Of a DNA stretch of 64,000 nucleotides, positions 17,210 through 27,250 are shown one piece after another. The notes beneath the pieces are model-generated. The model was not told where the DNA came from. It was given only the letters and a program-made list of their open reading frames with translations, and made no database searches. Made by a program: the position numbers and the translations under genes. Origin of the DNA: Verrucomicrobiota bacterium. Lineage in GTDB: Bacteria; Verrucomicrobiota; Verrucomicrobiia; Limisphaerales; JAEYXS01. The stretch lies in contig JAEYXS010000049.1 in assembly GCA_023431185.1 (NCBI GenBank), forward strand, positions 1 to 64,000, read 5' to 3'. Each line of letters begins with the position of its first letter. Within the stretch, counting starts at the first letter, position 1.

Positions 17210-18697
17210 ATGAGTTCCGAACCACACAACACCGCTCCCAGCTTCTCCACCGGCCGCCGGTGGTTCATCGGCTTCCATGTGCTGCTCGCCGTGGCGGCCG
17301 TGGCGGCGATCCTGATGATGGTGAACTACCTCGCGGTGCGCCATTATGTGCGGCACAATGTCAGCGGGGATGGCCAGGGCCAGTTGACGCCTACCACCTT
17401 GCAGGTGGTCAGCTCCCTCACGAACGATGTCCGTGTCATCCTTTACTTCAATCCGGAGGAGCCGCTGTATCCCTACATCAGCTCGATGCTGAAGGAATAT
17501 GCGGCGCTCAGCCCGCGCATCAAGCTCGAGTCGGTGAACTACGCGACGGAGCCCGCCAAGGCCACGGAGGTCATCACGCAGTACCGGCTCCGCCAGGGCA
17601 GCAAGGACATGGTCATCTTCGCGACGGATGACAAGATGGAATACGTCACGGAAGGGCAGCTCTGGGACAAGGACATCACGGAACTTCTGCAAGGCAAGAG
17701 CAACGAGGTGAAACGGAAATCCTTCCTCGGCGAACTCTATTTCACGTCCAAGCTGCTCGCCGTCAGCAGTGCCAAGCCCTACCAGGCCTATTACCTCATC
17801 GGTCATGACGAGCATGACCCGGGCAAGGACACGGAACTGGGCTATCAGAGATTTGCCGAGCTGCTGGTGAACAGCAATGTCCGGGTGAGCCCGCTGGATC
17901 TCCAGCGCGATCCCGAACGGCCGGTGCCGGCGGATTGCGACCTGCTGATCGTGGCCGGGCCGCAGCGGGAACCGCTGGTGAGCGAACTGGAACGGATCGA
18001 GCGGCATCTGGCCAATGGCGGCCGGCTGCTGCTGCTGCTCAACATCTACACCCGCCCGGGCTGGGAACGGCTGCTGGCCAAATGGGGCGTCGCCGCCGGG
18101 CGCGATGTCGTCTTCGACGAGCCGAACATGCAGCAGAGTGATGTGCTGATGATCGAGAACTTTGCCTCGCATCCCATCACCCAGTCCAACGAACGCATCT
18201 ACATGCTCTTTCCCCGTTCGGTGGGCCGGTTGCCGGGCAGCAATGCCCAGGCGGATTCGGCGCAGGTGACGGAGCTGCTCCTGACGGGGCCGGCCGGCGA
18301 GGCGCGCACGGATTTCCGCAAGGGCGTGCTCCGTCCGTACCTCAGCCAGAATGACCGCAAGGGGGCCATCCCGGTCGCCGTGGCCGTGGAGAAGGGCGGT
18401 CTCAAGAATGTGGACCTGCCGCGCGGCAAAACGCGGCTGGTCGTGGTGGGGGATTCGCATTTCCTGGACAACCAGTACATGGTCGCCCCGGGCAACGAGG
18501 AATTCGCGCGGCAGTCCATCAACTGGCTGCTGGACCGCTCCTCCCTGCTGGGAGCCATCGGGCCGCGGGCCTTCACCGAGTATCAATTGGCGGTCACCGA
18601 TTCGCAGATGACGATCCTGCGCTGGATCATGCTGGGGGCGATGCCCGGCGGCGTCTTCGCCATCGGGCTGCTGGTGTGGCTGCGGCGGCGGCGTTAA
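17210..18697 (+). CDS. GldG family ABC-associated protein
   Basis: The 495-residue product has a membrane segment near the N-terminus (GFHVLLAVAAVAAILMMVNYLAV), a large external domain, and a second segment at the end (WIMLGAMPGGVFAIGLLVWL) followed by an arginine run. The middle contains the GldG-type beginning DGQGQLTPTTLQVVSSL and the flavodoxin-like segments AYYLIGHDEHDPG and CDLLIVAGPQREPL. GldG-like proteins are partners of the ABC-2 permease; the cargo is not known here. The start is one base after the permease stop. Confidence 0.85.
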   Translation: MSSEPHNTAPSFSTGRRWFIGFHVLLAVAAVAAILMMVNYLAVRHYVRHNVSGDGQGQLTPTTLQVVSSLTNDVRVILYFNPEEPLYPYISSMLKEYAALSPRIKLESVNYATEPAKATEVITQYRLRQGSKDMVIFATDDKMEYVTEGQLWDKDITELLQGKSNEVKRKSFLGELYFTSKLLAVSSAKPYQAYYLIGHDEHDPGKDTELGYQRFAELLVNSNVRVSPLDLQRDPERPVPADCDLLIVAGPQREPLVSELERIERHLANGGRLLLLLNIYTRPGWERLLAKWGVAAGRDVVFDEPNMQQSDVLMIENFASHPITQSNERIYMLFPRSVGRLPGSNAQADSAQVTELLLTGPAGEARTDFRKGVLRPYLSQNDRKGAIPVAVAVEKGGLKNVDLPRGKTRLVVVGDSHFLDNQYMVAPGNEEFARQSINWLLDRSSLLGAIGPRAFTEYQLAVTDSQMTILRWIMLGAMPGGVFAIGLLVWLRRRR

Positions 18698-18712
18698 GTT
18701 TTACCGGAACAG

Positions 18713-20545
18713 ATGAACACAAAGAACACATGGGGTCTGGTGGCGACGGCGGTCGCCCTCTTTGCGTTCATTTATTTCTTTGAGCGCGGCAGCCTGAACT
18801 CCGGCCAGGGGACGGCGGCACAGCACCGGCTCCTGAACCGGCTGCAGCCGGCGCTGGTCGCGCGCATCGAAGTCCAGACGGGTACCAATACCGTCACCTT
18901 GGAGCGGACGAACAACAACTGGCGGTTGACCGCGCCGGTGGCGTATCCCGCCTACCAGCAGCGCGTCAAAGATTTCCTGGACGCGGCCGGCGAACTGGCC
19001 TGGACCACCAAGATCCCCGCCACCGAGCTGGCCAAATCGCCGCGTGGTCTGGCGGATTACGGTCTGCAACCGCCGCGGGCCCAGTTCACGCTCGGGCAGA
19101 ACCAGGAGCGCCTCACGGTGAAGATCGGCGATGAGACGCCCATCGGCGGGCAGCGGTATGTCCAGCTCGATGATGAGATCGTGGCGTATCTGGTGGATGC
19201 CAAGATCGGCGCCCTGCTGCCCAAGTCGCCGACCGCCTGGCGGGATCAGGGACTGCTGCCGGCGGGCCTGGTTTTCAACCGCATCGAGATCCATGCGGGG
19301 AACCGGGTCACGGAGATCCAGCGGGACGAGACCAACCAGGTCTGGCGCATCACCAGGCCGATCGCGGCCCGGGCCGACAATGTGCGCATCAAGGACCTGA
19401 TCCAGCAATGGCGCGTGTGGCAGGTGGATGGTTTTCTGGGGGACAACCCGCCGGCCAGCGACCTGGAACGCCTGGGTTTCCAGCCGCCGGAACTGGAGCT
19501 GATCCTCGGGCAGGGCACGAACAATGTGTTCGCGGTCCAGTTCGGTGCCGCGATCGCGGAGCGTCCGGAGCTGCTCTTCGCGTTGCGTTCCAGCCATACC
19601 AACGTGGTGGTGACCTCGCAGCCGTGGGTAGAGCCGTTACGCAGCCTGTTCACCGAGTTCCGCGACCGCCGGTTGCTCACCTTCCCGACGAACGCGCCCG
19701 ATCACATCGAGGTCCGGAGCGAGGAGTCGTTCACCTTGCAACGCCAGACCAATGGTGCCTGGTCTGTGCTGGAGCAGACGAATTTCGTCGTGGACCCGGG
19801 GCTGGTGAACGAGATGCTGCTGAACCTGAACAATCTGGATGTGGTGGCCTGGGACATGACGGTGGACAATGTCACGGACTGGGCGCCGTATGGCCTCGCC
19901 CCCTCCTTGCAGCGTTACGGGCTGTATGCCGGCGGGACGAATCTGCCGCCCGTGGGGACGAACGCACTGGTCGCCGAGCTGGAGCTGGGCAGTGCGAAGG
20001 AGGGGCGGATCTTTGCCCGCCGGCCGGACGAGTCTTCGGCCTATGCGTTGTCCCAGCTGACGGTGCGCAAGCTGCCGCGCGCGCTCTTCCAGTTGCGTGA
20101 CCGGCGGGTCTGGAACTTCACCACCAATGAGGTGAAACGCATCGCCATCGAGCACGAAGGCCGCCGGCATGAGCTGGTGCGCAGCGCCAAGGGCGGGTGG
20201 GCGCTGGCGGAGGGATTTCAAGGCATGGTGAATCCGCTGGCCGTGGAGGAAACGGTTCACCGGCTCGGGGAGCTGCGGGCATTGAAGTGGGTGGACCGCG
20301 GCCCGGCCATCGCGCAGCTCTATGGCATCACGCCCGAATCCCATGGCATCACGCTGACTTTGCAACGCAACGGCGGCCCGGAGGAGAAGCGGATGCTGCG
20401 CATCGGCACCTCGACCCCGGCGCGCAACGCCGTCTATGCCGCGGTGGTCATGGACGGCCAGACGGTGGTGTTTGAGCTGCCGCAGGCCCTGTACGAGTAC
20501 CTCGCCCGGTATCTGAACGCGCCCCGTCTGCCGGGCGCGAACTGA
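18713..20545 (+). CDS. DUF4340 domain protein of the GldG operon
   Basis: The 610-residue product is anchored by one N-terminal membrane segment (WGLVATAVALFAFIYFF) and is otherwise external. It contains repeated beta-rich units of the DUF4340 kind, each with a pattern of strand, WRLTAPVAYPA-type stretch and YGLQPPRAQFTLG-type stretch; at least two to three units can be seen (about residues 60-170, 175-310, 330-560). DUF4340 proteins regularly follow GldG genes, and this context supports a role in the same exporter complex. It starts 15 bases after gldG-like and ends one base before the next gene. Confidence 0.85.
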   Translation: MNTKNTWGLVATAVALFAFIYFFERGSLNSGQGTAAQHRLLNRLQPALVARIEVQTGTNTVTLERTNNNWRLTAPVAYPAYQQRVKDFLDAAGELAWTTKIPATELAKSPRGLADYGLQPPRAQFTLGQNQERLTVKIGDETPIGGQRYVQLDDEIVAYLVDAKIGALLPKSPTAWRDQGLLPAGLVFNRIEIHAGNRVTEIQRDETNQVWRITRPIAARADNVRIKDLIQQWRVWQVDGFLGDNPPASDLERLGFQPPELELILGQGTNNVFAVQFGAAIAERPELLFALRSSHTNVVVTSQPWVEPLRSLFTEFRDRRLLTFPTNAPDHIEVRSEESFTLQRQTNGAWSVLEQTNFVVDPGLVNEMLLNLNNLDVVAWDMTVDNVTDWAPYGLAPSLQRYGLYAGGTNLPPVGTNALVAELELGSAKEGRIFARRPDESSAYALSQLTVRKLPRALFQLRDRRVWNFTTNEVKRIAIEHEGRRHELVRSAKGGWALAEGFQGMVNPLAVEETVHRLGELRALKWVDRGPAIAQLYGITPESHGITLTLQRNGGPEEKRMLRIGTSTPARNAVYAAVVMDGQTVVFELPQALYEYLARYLNAPRLPGAN

Positions 20546-20546
20546 T

Positions 20547-23500
20547 ATGGCTGAACGCGCCCAGAGCCGTTTCTGGCGGAACTGCCGGTTCTGTTTCCGC
20601 TGGTTCCGGATTGCGCTGCTCTCCCTCGTCCTGCTCGCGGTCTGCCTGCTCATCTACGTGACCCAGGTGGGGCTGCCGGAGGTGGTGAAGAAACCGGTGC
20701 TGGCCGAGCTGAAGCAACGGGGCATCGACCTCCAGTTCCAGCGGATGCGCTGGACGTGGTTTCGGGGCATCGTGGCCGAGGGTGTCATCATCGGGGAGAC
20801 AAACCAGACGGGTGGCCTGCAATTCGAAGCGCGTGAACTGGTGGTGCGGCTGGATGACGGGCAGCTCAAGGAGTTCAAGTTCGTCCCCCGCGTGCTGGAG
20901 TTGAATGACGGCAAGATGGGGCTGGCGCTGAACGAGACGAACCAGCCGACCCGGCTGCTGAGTGTGGACAAGGTCTTCACGGAGATCCATCTGGTGGGCC
21001 AGGACCAATGGGAATTGCTGCACTTCAAGGCGGCCACGCTGGGGGTGAACCTCACGCTCAACGGCAGCATCACGAACGCCTCCAAGCTGCGCGAACTCAC
21101 CCGCAAGGAAAAGAAACCCAAGACGGGTGACGAAGATCCCAAGAAGCCGAAAGACCCGGATGCGTGGCGGCGGCAGTTGCGGCTGGTGGCGGACACGATG
21201 GCGAAGATGCAGTTCGAGACGCCGCCGGAGCTGTATCTCGTGTTACGTGGTGACGCGGCGGATGCGACGTCGTTCTTCGCGGAAGCGAACTTGGAGGCGA
21301 GGTCCGCCATGACACCGTGGGGGAGCTGGGAGAATCTCAAGCTCAGCACGCCGTTGAATTCGAGGGCGATGAGCAACGGGCTGTTCCAGGCGGAGGTGAA
21401 CCTGCGGTTCGACCAGGGGCACACCCCTTGGGGCGTGGTGCGGGAAGCCAAGCTGCATGTGCTGCTGGAGCACAGCGCCACCAATCCCGCGCCGTTCCGG
21501 GCGGATTGGGATCTGGCGCTCAGCGGCTTGCAACTGCCCTATGGCCAGCTGACCGCGCAGCAGTTGAATCTCAGCGGGGTGACGCGGCGCGAGACGAATG
21601 CGCCGTCCGAACTGGACACGCAGTTCAAACTGCGCTCGCAGGCGGTGCGGAGCGAGTGGGCGCAGGCGGCGGGGGCGCAACTGGACGCGCATGTGATCTA
21701 CTCGCTCACCAATCCCATCCCGCGCATCCAATCGCTGCAGCTCGCGCTGGAACAGCCGAAATCCGAGTGGGCGCAGGCGCGCCGGCTCAAGCTTGCGGGT
21801 GATTTCGCCCAGACCAATGCCCCGGCGATCACGAATGCATCGTGGGGCTTCTGGGCCAAGCTCGCGCCCTATGTCATCCAGTGGAAGCTGGAGAGCGAGA
21901 ACTTGCGTGTGTGGCAGTTGCGGTTTCCCTCGCTCGCCACGGCGGGACATTGGTCCGCGCCCGGGCTGGAGGTCACCTCGCTGGAGAGTGCGCTGGCGGG
22001 CGGTGAGGCGGACATCGCCCTGCAACTGGACGTGACCGACCGGAAGGTGTGGGCGCGCCTGAAGACGGATGTGGATGTGCAGCGCCTCGCGCACCTGATG
22101 TCCACGAATGCCCAGGAAGTGCTCGCGGAGATCAAGTGGGATAAGGCGCCGGAATTGCATCTCGAAGGGCGCATCGAACTGCCGCCGTGGACGGGCAAGG
22201 CGACGAACTGGAACGAGATCCTGCTGGAACGCACCTGGGTGGCGGGCGGCTTGCGCGTGGGCCCGGTGGCTTTTCAGGAACTCTCGGTGCGTTCGCTGCA
22301 AACGGATTTTGCTTTCACGAATGGCGTCGTGTCCGTGACGAACCTGCACCTCGTGCGGCCCGAGGGGGAATTGCGCATCACGGGACTGGCGGACGTGCCG
22401 AGGCAACGTTTCGTGGCGGACCTGGACAGCAGCATCAATCCGCTCATCGTGAAGCCTTTCATCAAGAAGCCGAAGACGCGGAAGGTGTTCGATGATTTCA
22501 AGCTGACTTCACCGCCGCATCTGCGCGGCCATGTGGAGGCGACGTGGACGAACTGGCAGACCTTGCAGGCGGGCGGCCAGTTCCACCTCACGAACTTCAC
22601 CTATCGCGGCCTCCACACGGTGCAGCACCTGAACACGTACATCGGTTACACGAACCAGTTCCTTTCCTTCTCGAAGATCGACATCCGGCGCAATGCGGAG
22701 GAGCACGCGACGGCGGACGGGGTCGGGCTGGCGCTGGTGCCCGGGCTGGTCTATATCACCAACGGCCTGACGCATTGGGATGTGGGGGATGCGACCGGCA
22801 TCATCGGGCCGAAGACGAAGGAGGCGGTGGACCCGTACCGTTTCTTCACGCCGCCGCTTGTGCAGGTGGAAGGGATGATCCCGCTGAATGATGCGGAGAG
22901 TTCCGATCTGCATTTCAAACTGCTCAAGGGCGGGCCGTTCAACTACTGGCGCTTCAACCTGCCGGAAGTCGCCGGGGAACTGCACTGGGTGACGAACACG
23001 CTGATGATCACGAACATCACGGGCCGTTTTTATGGCGGGCATATCCGGGGTGATGCCTTCTTCGAGTTCGGGGCGACGAACGGGACGGCGTACCGCTTCC
23101 ATACCGTCAGCACCGATGGGCTCCTGAATCCTTTCCTGGAAGACATGCTTCAGCGGACGAACAATTACGAGGGACGCATCGATTGCGACCTGACCATCAC
23201 CTCCGCCCAGGCGAAGAGCATGAAGACGTGGAATGGTTATGGCACGGCCAGCATGCGGGACGGTTTCCTGTGGGATCTGCCGCTGTTCGGCATCATGACA
23301 CCGGTGATGGAAGGTTTCAGCGCGGGCTTGGGTAAGAGCCGCGTGCGCGAAGGCTCCGCGAGCTACTATATCACGAACAGTGTCATCTACACCGCTGATC
23401 TGGAACTGAAGACGCCGACCATCCGAATGCGTTATGAAGGCTCCGTGGATTTTGACGCGAATGTGGACGCCACGGTGGAAGGCGCGCCGGTCAGCAAACT

Positions 23501-23741
23501 GGCGGGCTTCTTTGTCACTCCGTTGACGAAAATTTTTGAGTTCAAAGTCACCGGCACCTTGAGTGAGCCCAAAATGAAACCGCTCTATATGCTGCCCCAG
23601 CTCATGACGCTGCCGCTGAAGCCGTTCAAGTACATCTGGAACATCTTCGATCGGGACAAGAAAAAGGAGCCCGCGCCCGAGGTCTCACCGGCTCCGCCAC
23701 CGCCCGAATCACCGGAAAAGAAGCAGCAGGGCAATCCCTAG
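20547..23741 (+). CDS. Large AsmA-like envelope protein
   Basis: The 1064-residue product has an N-terminal membrane segment (RIALLSLVLLAVCLLIYVTQVG) and a very long, beta-rich external part with many weak repeats. The entry KQRGIDLQFQRMRWTWFRGIVAEGVII and the C-terminal GYGTASMRDGFLWDLPLFG, then VDFDANVDATVEGAPVSKLAG, resemble AsmA/TamB-like proteins that bridge the envelope and are thought to move lipids. A lysine-rich basic patch and a proline-rich tail (EVSPAPPPPESPEKK) end the chain. It is the last gene of the ABC operon, and its last 33 bases overlap convergent uppP. Confidence 0.75.
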   Translation: MAERAQSRFWRNCRFCFRWFRIALLSLVLLAVCLLIYVTQVGLPEVVKKPVLAELKQRGIDLQFQRMRWTWFRGIVAEGVIIGETNQTGGLQFEARELVVRLDDGQLKEFKFVPRVLELNDGKMGLALNETNQPTRLLSVDKVFTEIHLVGQDQWELLHFKAATLGVNLTLNGSITNASKLRELTRKEKKPKTGDEDPKKPKDPDAWRRQLRLVADTMAKMQFETPPELYLVLRGDAADATSFFAEANLEARSAMTPWGSWENLKLSTPLNSRAMSNGLFQAEVNLRFDQGHTPWGVVREAKLHVLLEHSATNPAPFRADWDLALSGLQLPYGQLTAQQLNLSGVTRRETNAPSELDTQFKLRSQAVRSEWAQAAGAQLDAHVIYSLTNPIPRIQSLQLALEQPKSEWAQARRLKLAGDFAQTNAPAITNASWGFWAKLAPYVIQWKLESENLRVWQLRFPSLATAGHWSAPGLEVTSLESALAGGEADIALQLDVTDRKVWARLKTDVDVQRLAHLMSTNAQEVLAEIKWDKAPELHLEGRIELPPWTGKATNWNEILLERTWVAGGLRVGPVAFQELSVRSLQTDFAFTNGVVSVTNLHLVRPEGELRITGLADVPRQRFVADLDSSINPLIVKPFIKKPKTRKVFDDFKLTSPPHLRGHVEATWTNWQTLQAGGQFHLTNFTYRGLHTVQHLNTYIGYTNQFLSFSKIDIRRNAEEHATADGVGLALVPGLVYITNGLTHWDVGDATGIIGPKTKEAVDPYRFFTPPLVQVEGMIPLNDAESSDLHFKLLKGGPFNYWRFNLPEVAGELHWVTNTLMITNITGRFYGGHIRGDAFFEFGATNGTAYRFHTVSTDGLLNPFLEDMLQRTNNYEGRIDCDLTITSAQAKSMKTWNGYGTASMRDGFLWDLPLFGIMTPVMEGFSAGLGKSRVREGSASYYITNSVIYTADLELKTPTIRMRYEGSVDFDANVDATVEGAPVSKLAGFFVTPLTKIFEFKVTGTLSEPKMKPLYMLPQLMTLPLKPFKYIWNIFDRDKKKEPAPEVSPAPPPPESPEKKQQGNP

Positions 23742-24506
23742 GATGATGCGGTACCAGCCGAAGGCCTCGAACGTCCGCGTCTGCACGAACTTCAAGAGCC
23801 ACTTCACGGTGATGAAGGCGGTGATGGTGGCGGTGGCAAAGCCGAGCGCGAAGAGCAGCCAGTCCACCGAGCCCAGACCTTCTTTGGTGACGTGTTTCAC
23901 AGCGCTCAAGCCGCCGGCCGCGATGAGCGTGGGTACGCCCAGCAGGAAGGAGAATTCGATGGCCCGCAACCGCCCCAGCCCGAGGATCAGGGCGATGAGG
24001 ATGGTGGTGCCGGAACGGGAGGCGCCGGGAAAGGCGGCGGCCACCAATTGCGCCGCCCCGATGGCGAAGGCGATGATCCACGTGATCTGGTCCGAACTCG
24101 GTTTACCGCGCAACCACCGCTCCACCGCGAGGAAGAGCACGCCGCCGATAAGTGTCGCCCAAGCCACCGGGCCGACTGATTCGGGCAGACGCATCCCGAG
24201 TTTTTTCAGGATGATACCGCCCACCGCAGTCAGGCAGAAGGCGCCGAAGAGTTTGAGCAGATAATCGAAGGTCTCCGGCTGCTGCCAGGTGCGGGCAAAG
24301 CCTTGCACGCGCTCCTTGAAATTCATGAGGACGGCCAGCACGGCCCCGCTCTGGATGCCGACGTTGAAGAATTCCGATTTGAGAAAGGGCGAACCGGCGT
24401 GCAGAAATTTTTCCACGATGAGCAGATGGCCGGTGGAGGACACGGGGAGAAACTCCGTGATGCCTTCCACGACGCCCAGAATGATAGCGGCCAGCCAATC
24501 TTGCAT
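23709..24506 (-). CDS. uppP: Undecaprenyl-diphosphate phosphatase UppP (BacA)
   Basis: This 265-residue membrane enzyme recycles undecaprenyl diphosphate for peptidoglycan synthesis. The family motif EGITEFLPVSSTGHLLI lies near the N-terminus and the second, PGASRSGTTI, in the C-terminal half; about eight hydrophobic segments are present. MQDWLAAIILGVVEG at 24506 is the normal family start; an open extension to 24641 is not family-like. The 3' end overlaps the convergent AsmA-like gene by 33 bases. Confidence 0.96.
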   Translation of the reverse strand: MQDWLAAIILGVVEGITEFLPVSSTGHLLIVEKFLHAGSPFLKSEFFNVGIQSGAVLAVLMNFKERVQGFARTWQQPETFDYLLKLFGAFCLTAVGGIILKKLGMRLPESVGPVAWATLIGGVLFLAVERWLRGKPSSDQITWIIAFAIGAAQLVAAAFPGASRSGTTILIALILGLGRLRAIEFSFLLGVPTLIAAGGLSAVKHVTKEGLGSVDWLLFALGFATATITAFITVKWLLKFVQTRTFEAFGWYRIILGIALLLLFR

Positions 24507-24848
24507 GGGGACTCTTAGACGGGAAAAGGGCGGCGGGCACAAGGAAACAATCTGGCTGGTTTGCTTCAAAGGGCCAGACGTGCGAGTGATAAGCGATTGG
24601 TTTCGTCCAAGTTGCTGATAGCCAGTGGTTAGCTGCGTCAAAGCGGGGTCAATGAATGGGGATGACTGATGCTAGGTTTGAATTCTAGGCGGGATTTCCC
24701 GTCCAAACCAGCCGCACGAAGTGCCGGAGCAGGTGGAACAACCCGATTTTGTCTCTGGACGCGCTGGGGTTGGTTGGGTAGAAAAGCCGCTCTTTGCCGT
24801 TCCGCTGCCCGTCAATGGAACTTTGTGCCAGTTGCCATGTATAATAAT
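24507..24848. other. Divergent promoter region, no supported gene
   Basis: This 342-base stretch between uppP and the beta-propeller gene should hold both promoters. It includes a short hairpin (24690-24701) and an A+T-rich end just before the ATG at 24849. I see no recognisable operator or RNA gene. Confidence 0.5.
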
Positions 24849-27215
24849 ATGAACGTGTTGACCCGAGTTTGCGCCGCCGTATGCGCCCTGTCCGTGCTGA
24901 CTTTGACCGCCCAAGAGCAGCCAAAGGCCAAGGCGAAGGCGAAATCTTGGAAGGAGACCAAGAACGCGGTGTTGCAGGATGACTTTCCTTACACGAAGGC
25001 GTGCATCGGCGCGAAGTTCCCGGCGAACAATGACGCGGACAAGGGCATCGCGCTCATCCTGGGCAATGAAGCGTTCGCGTGCTTCGACATGGATCTGCTG
25101 CGGGTCTCGGCGTTGTGGACGGGTGGTTATATCACGCCCGTCGGGGTGACCTTCAACGGGTCGCATGGCGGGCATCCGAGCATCGCGGGTGAGCAGCAGC
25201 TCGGCACGCCGGCTCTGCCCGGCTGGTCCACGGATGGGGCGTTCAAAGATCCGCGCTCCGAGCCGTATGGTCCGTTGCCGAAGGAAATGGGCCGCTACAA
25301 GGGCTTGTATGTCGTGGGCATGGACGTGGTGCTGACGTACGACGTTTTCGGCTCCGATGTGGTGGAGCAGATCACCAGTGTGGAGAAAGATGGCGCGACG
25401 GGTTTCGTCCGCACGCTGAAGCTGGACAAGACGCAGAGCGCGCTGGTGCATCTCGTCGCCGAAGTGCCGGAAGGCAAAGGCAAGATCGAGAACGGTGAAG
25501 CGATCGTGGAAGCTGCGAACGGCGTGGTGACTCGCATCGCGCTGGGTGGCGCGCCGAAGGGTGCGGCACTGGAGATCGCGAACAATAATCGCGTGGTGCT
25601 GAAGCTCGCGAAGGGCACGTCCGGATTGTTCAAGCTCGTGATGTGGCGCGGGAATGCGGCGGATAGCGCGAAGTTCACCGGATTGGTCGCGGGCAAGCCG
25701 CAAATCGTGGATTACGCCAAGGGCGGTGCCGCGCGCTGGCCGGAAGTGGTGACTACCAAGGGTGCGCTTGGCACGAGTGCGACGCCCGATGGTGCTTACA
25801 CCATGGACAGTCTCACGCCGCCGTTCGAGAATCCCTGGAAGCGTCGTGTGCGTTTTGGCGGGTTTGATTTCTTCAAAGACGGCAAGAGCGCCGCGCTCAG
25901 CACGTGGGATGGCGATGTGTGGGTCGTGACGGGCATCGATGACAAGCTGGAGAATCTGCAATGGCGCCGGTTCGCCTCCGGCGGTTTCGAGACGCTCGGT
26001 TTGAAGATCGTGAATGACGTGATCTATACCTCGGGTCGCGATGAGATCACGCGTTATGTGGATGTGAATAAGGATGGCGAAGCGGATTACTACGAGAGCT
26101 TCAACAACGACATCACGTCGTCGCCGGGCTTCCATGAGTTCACGTTCGACTTGCAGACGGACAAGCAGGGGAATTTCTACTTCGCCAAGGCCGCGCCGGT
26201 GCGTGGTGGTGGCCGCGGGTTCGGTGGCGGTGGTGGCAATGGCGAGATCAGCGCCAGCGCGGGCACGCTCATGAAGGTGTCCAAGGACGGCAAGAAGTAT
26301 GAAGTGGTGGCGACCGGTTTCCGCGCGCCCAATGGCATCGGCGTGGGCCCGAACGGCGAACTGACGACCGGCGACAACGAAGGCACGTTCGTGGCGGCCT
26401 GCCCGGTGAACTGGGTGAAGCCTGGCGGTTTCTACGGTGTGGAAGATACGGCGCATAAGTCACCCTTGCCGCAGCGCGATCCGCCGCTGTGCTGGCTCTC
26501 GCATCGTGAGTTCGACAATTCCGGTGGCGGCCAGGTCTGGGTGACGAGCGAGAAGTGGGGACCGTTCGCCGGTGAGCTGTTGCACATGTCCTATGGCAAG
26601 AGTTCACTCAACCTGGTGATGCGCGATATGACGGGCAAGACGCCACAAGGTGCGGTGATCCAGTTGCCGCTGCGCTTTACGTCCTCTGCGATGCGCGCGC
26701 GGTTCAGCCCGCTCGATGGCCAGCTCTATGTGGCCGGTCTGCGCGGCTGGCAGACGAGCGCGGCAAAGGACGCGGGCTTGGATCGCGTGCGTTACACGGG
26801 CAAGCCGGTTTATTCTGTCGCGGCCACGAAGGTGGACAAGGCCGGGGTGCATCTGACCTTCACGCAGCCGCTCGATCCGAAGGACGCGACCGATCCGCAG
26901 AACTATTCCATCCAGCAATGGAATTACCTGATGAAGTTCGGCACGGACAAGGTCGTGAACGGCAAAATCACGCGTGGTGAGGCGAACCAGGCGAACTACG
27001 GCGGCCATGAAGTTTCGCGCGATGACGAGTTCAAGCCGGGCCGCGAAGCCGTGGAAGTGAAGAGCGCGAAGCTCTCGGCCGACGGCAAGACGGTGACGCT
27101 GGAATTCGCCGACCTGAAGCCGGTGAACCAGATGTTGATCAAGTTCAACCTCGGCACGAAGGACGGGCAGTTCATCAAGCAGGATGTGCTGCAGACGATC
27201 AACGAAGTGAAGTGA
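24849..27215 (+). CDS. Secreted beta-propeller protein, DUF6797-like
   Basis: The 788-residue product starts with a signal peptide (VLTRVCAAVCALSVLTLTAQ). Residues about 40-290 resemble the DUF6797 domain found next to cytochromes in Planctomycetes and Verrucomicrobia (LGNEAFACFDMDLLRVSALW, GLYVVGMDVVLTYDVFG). Then comes a six-bladed propeller of the soluble glucose dehydrogenase type (VNKDGEADYYESFNNDI, GFRAPNGIGVGPNGE), with a glycine-rich insertion (GGGRGFGGGGGNG), and a C-terminal beta domain with LTFTQPLDPKDA. No haem motif is present; electrons, if any, would pass to the multihaem cytochrome gene that follows after 340 bases. The frame extends 60 codons upstream, but ATG 24849 starts the signal peptide. 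Confidence 0.75.
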   Translation: MNVLTRVCAAVCALSVLTLTAQEQPKAKAKAKSWKETKNAVLQDDFPYTKACIGAKFPANNDADKGIALILGNEAFACFDMDLLRVSALWTGGYITPVGVTFNGSHGGHPSIAGEQQLGTPALPGWSTDGAFKDPRSEPYGPLPKEMGRYKGLYVVGMDVVLTYDVFGSDVVEQITSVEKDGATGFVRTLKLDKTQSALVHLVAEVPEGKGKIENGEAIVEAANGVVTRIALGGAPKGAALEIANNNRVVLKLAKGTSGLFKLVMWRGNAADSAKFTGLVAGKPQIVDYAKGGAARWPEVVTTKGALGTSATPDGAYTMDSLTPPFENPWKRRVRFGGFDFFKDGKSAALSTWDGDVWVVTGIDDKLENLQWRRFASGGFETLGLKIVNDVIYTSGRDEITRYVDVNKDGEADYYESFNNDITSSPGFHEFTFDLQTDKQGNFYFAKAAPVRGGGRGFGGGGGNGEISASAGTLMKVSKDGKKYEVVATGFRAPNGIGVGPNGELTTGDNEGTFVAACPVNWVKPGGFYGVEDTAHKSPLPQRDPPLCWLSHREFDNSGGGQVWVTSEKWGPFAGELLHMSYGKSSLNLVMRDMTGKTPQGAVIQLPLRFTSSAMRARFSPLDGQLYVAGLRGWQTSAAKDAGLDRVRYTGKPVYSVAATKVDKAGVHLTFTQPLDPKDATDPQNYSIQQWNYLMKFGTDKVVNGKITRGEANQANYGGHEVSRDDEFKPGREAVEVKSAKLSADGKTVTLEFADLKPVNQMLIKFNLGTKDGQFIKQDVLQTINEVK

Positions 27216-27250
27216 CCCGTGCTCTTTGCGCGATGAGTGATTGGGAATTC

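Noticed and set aside
24840..24845. A perfect TATAAT just before the beta-propeller gene
   Set aside because: It lies only three bases before the chosen ATG, so transcription from it would begin at or after the start codon; no -35 box is placed correctly.
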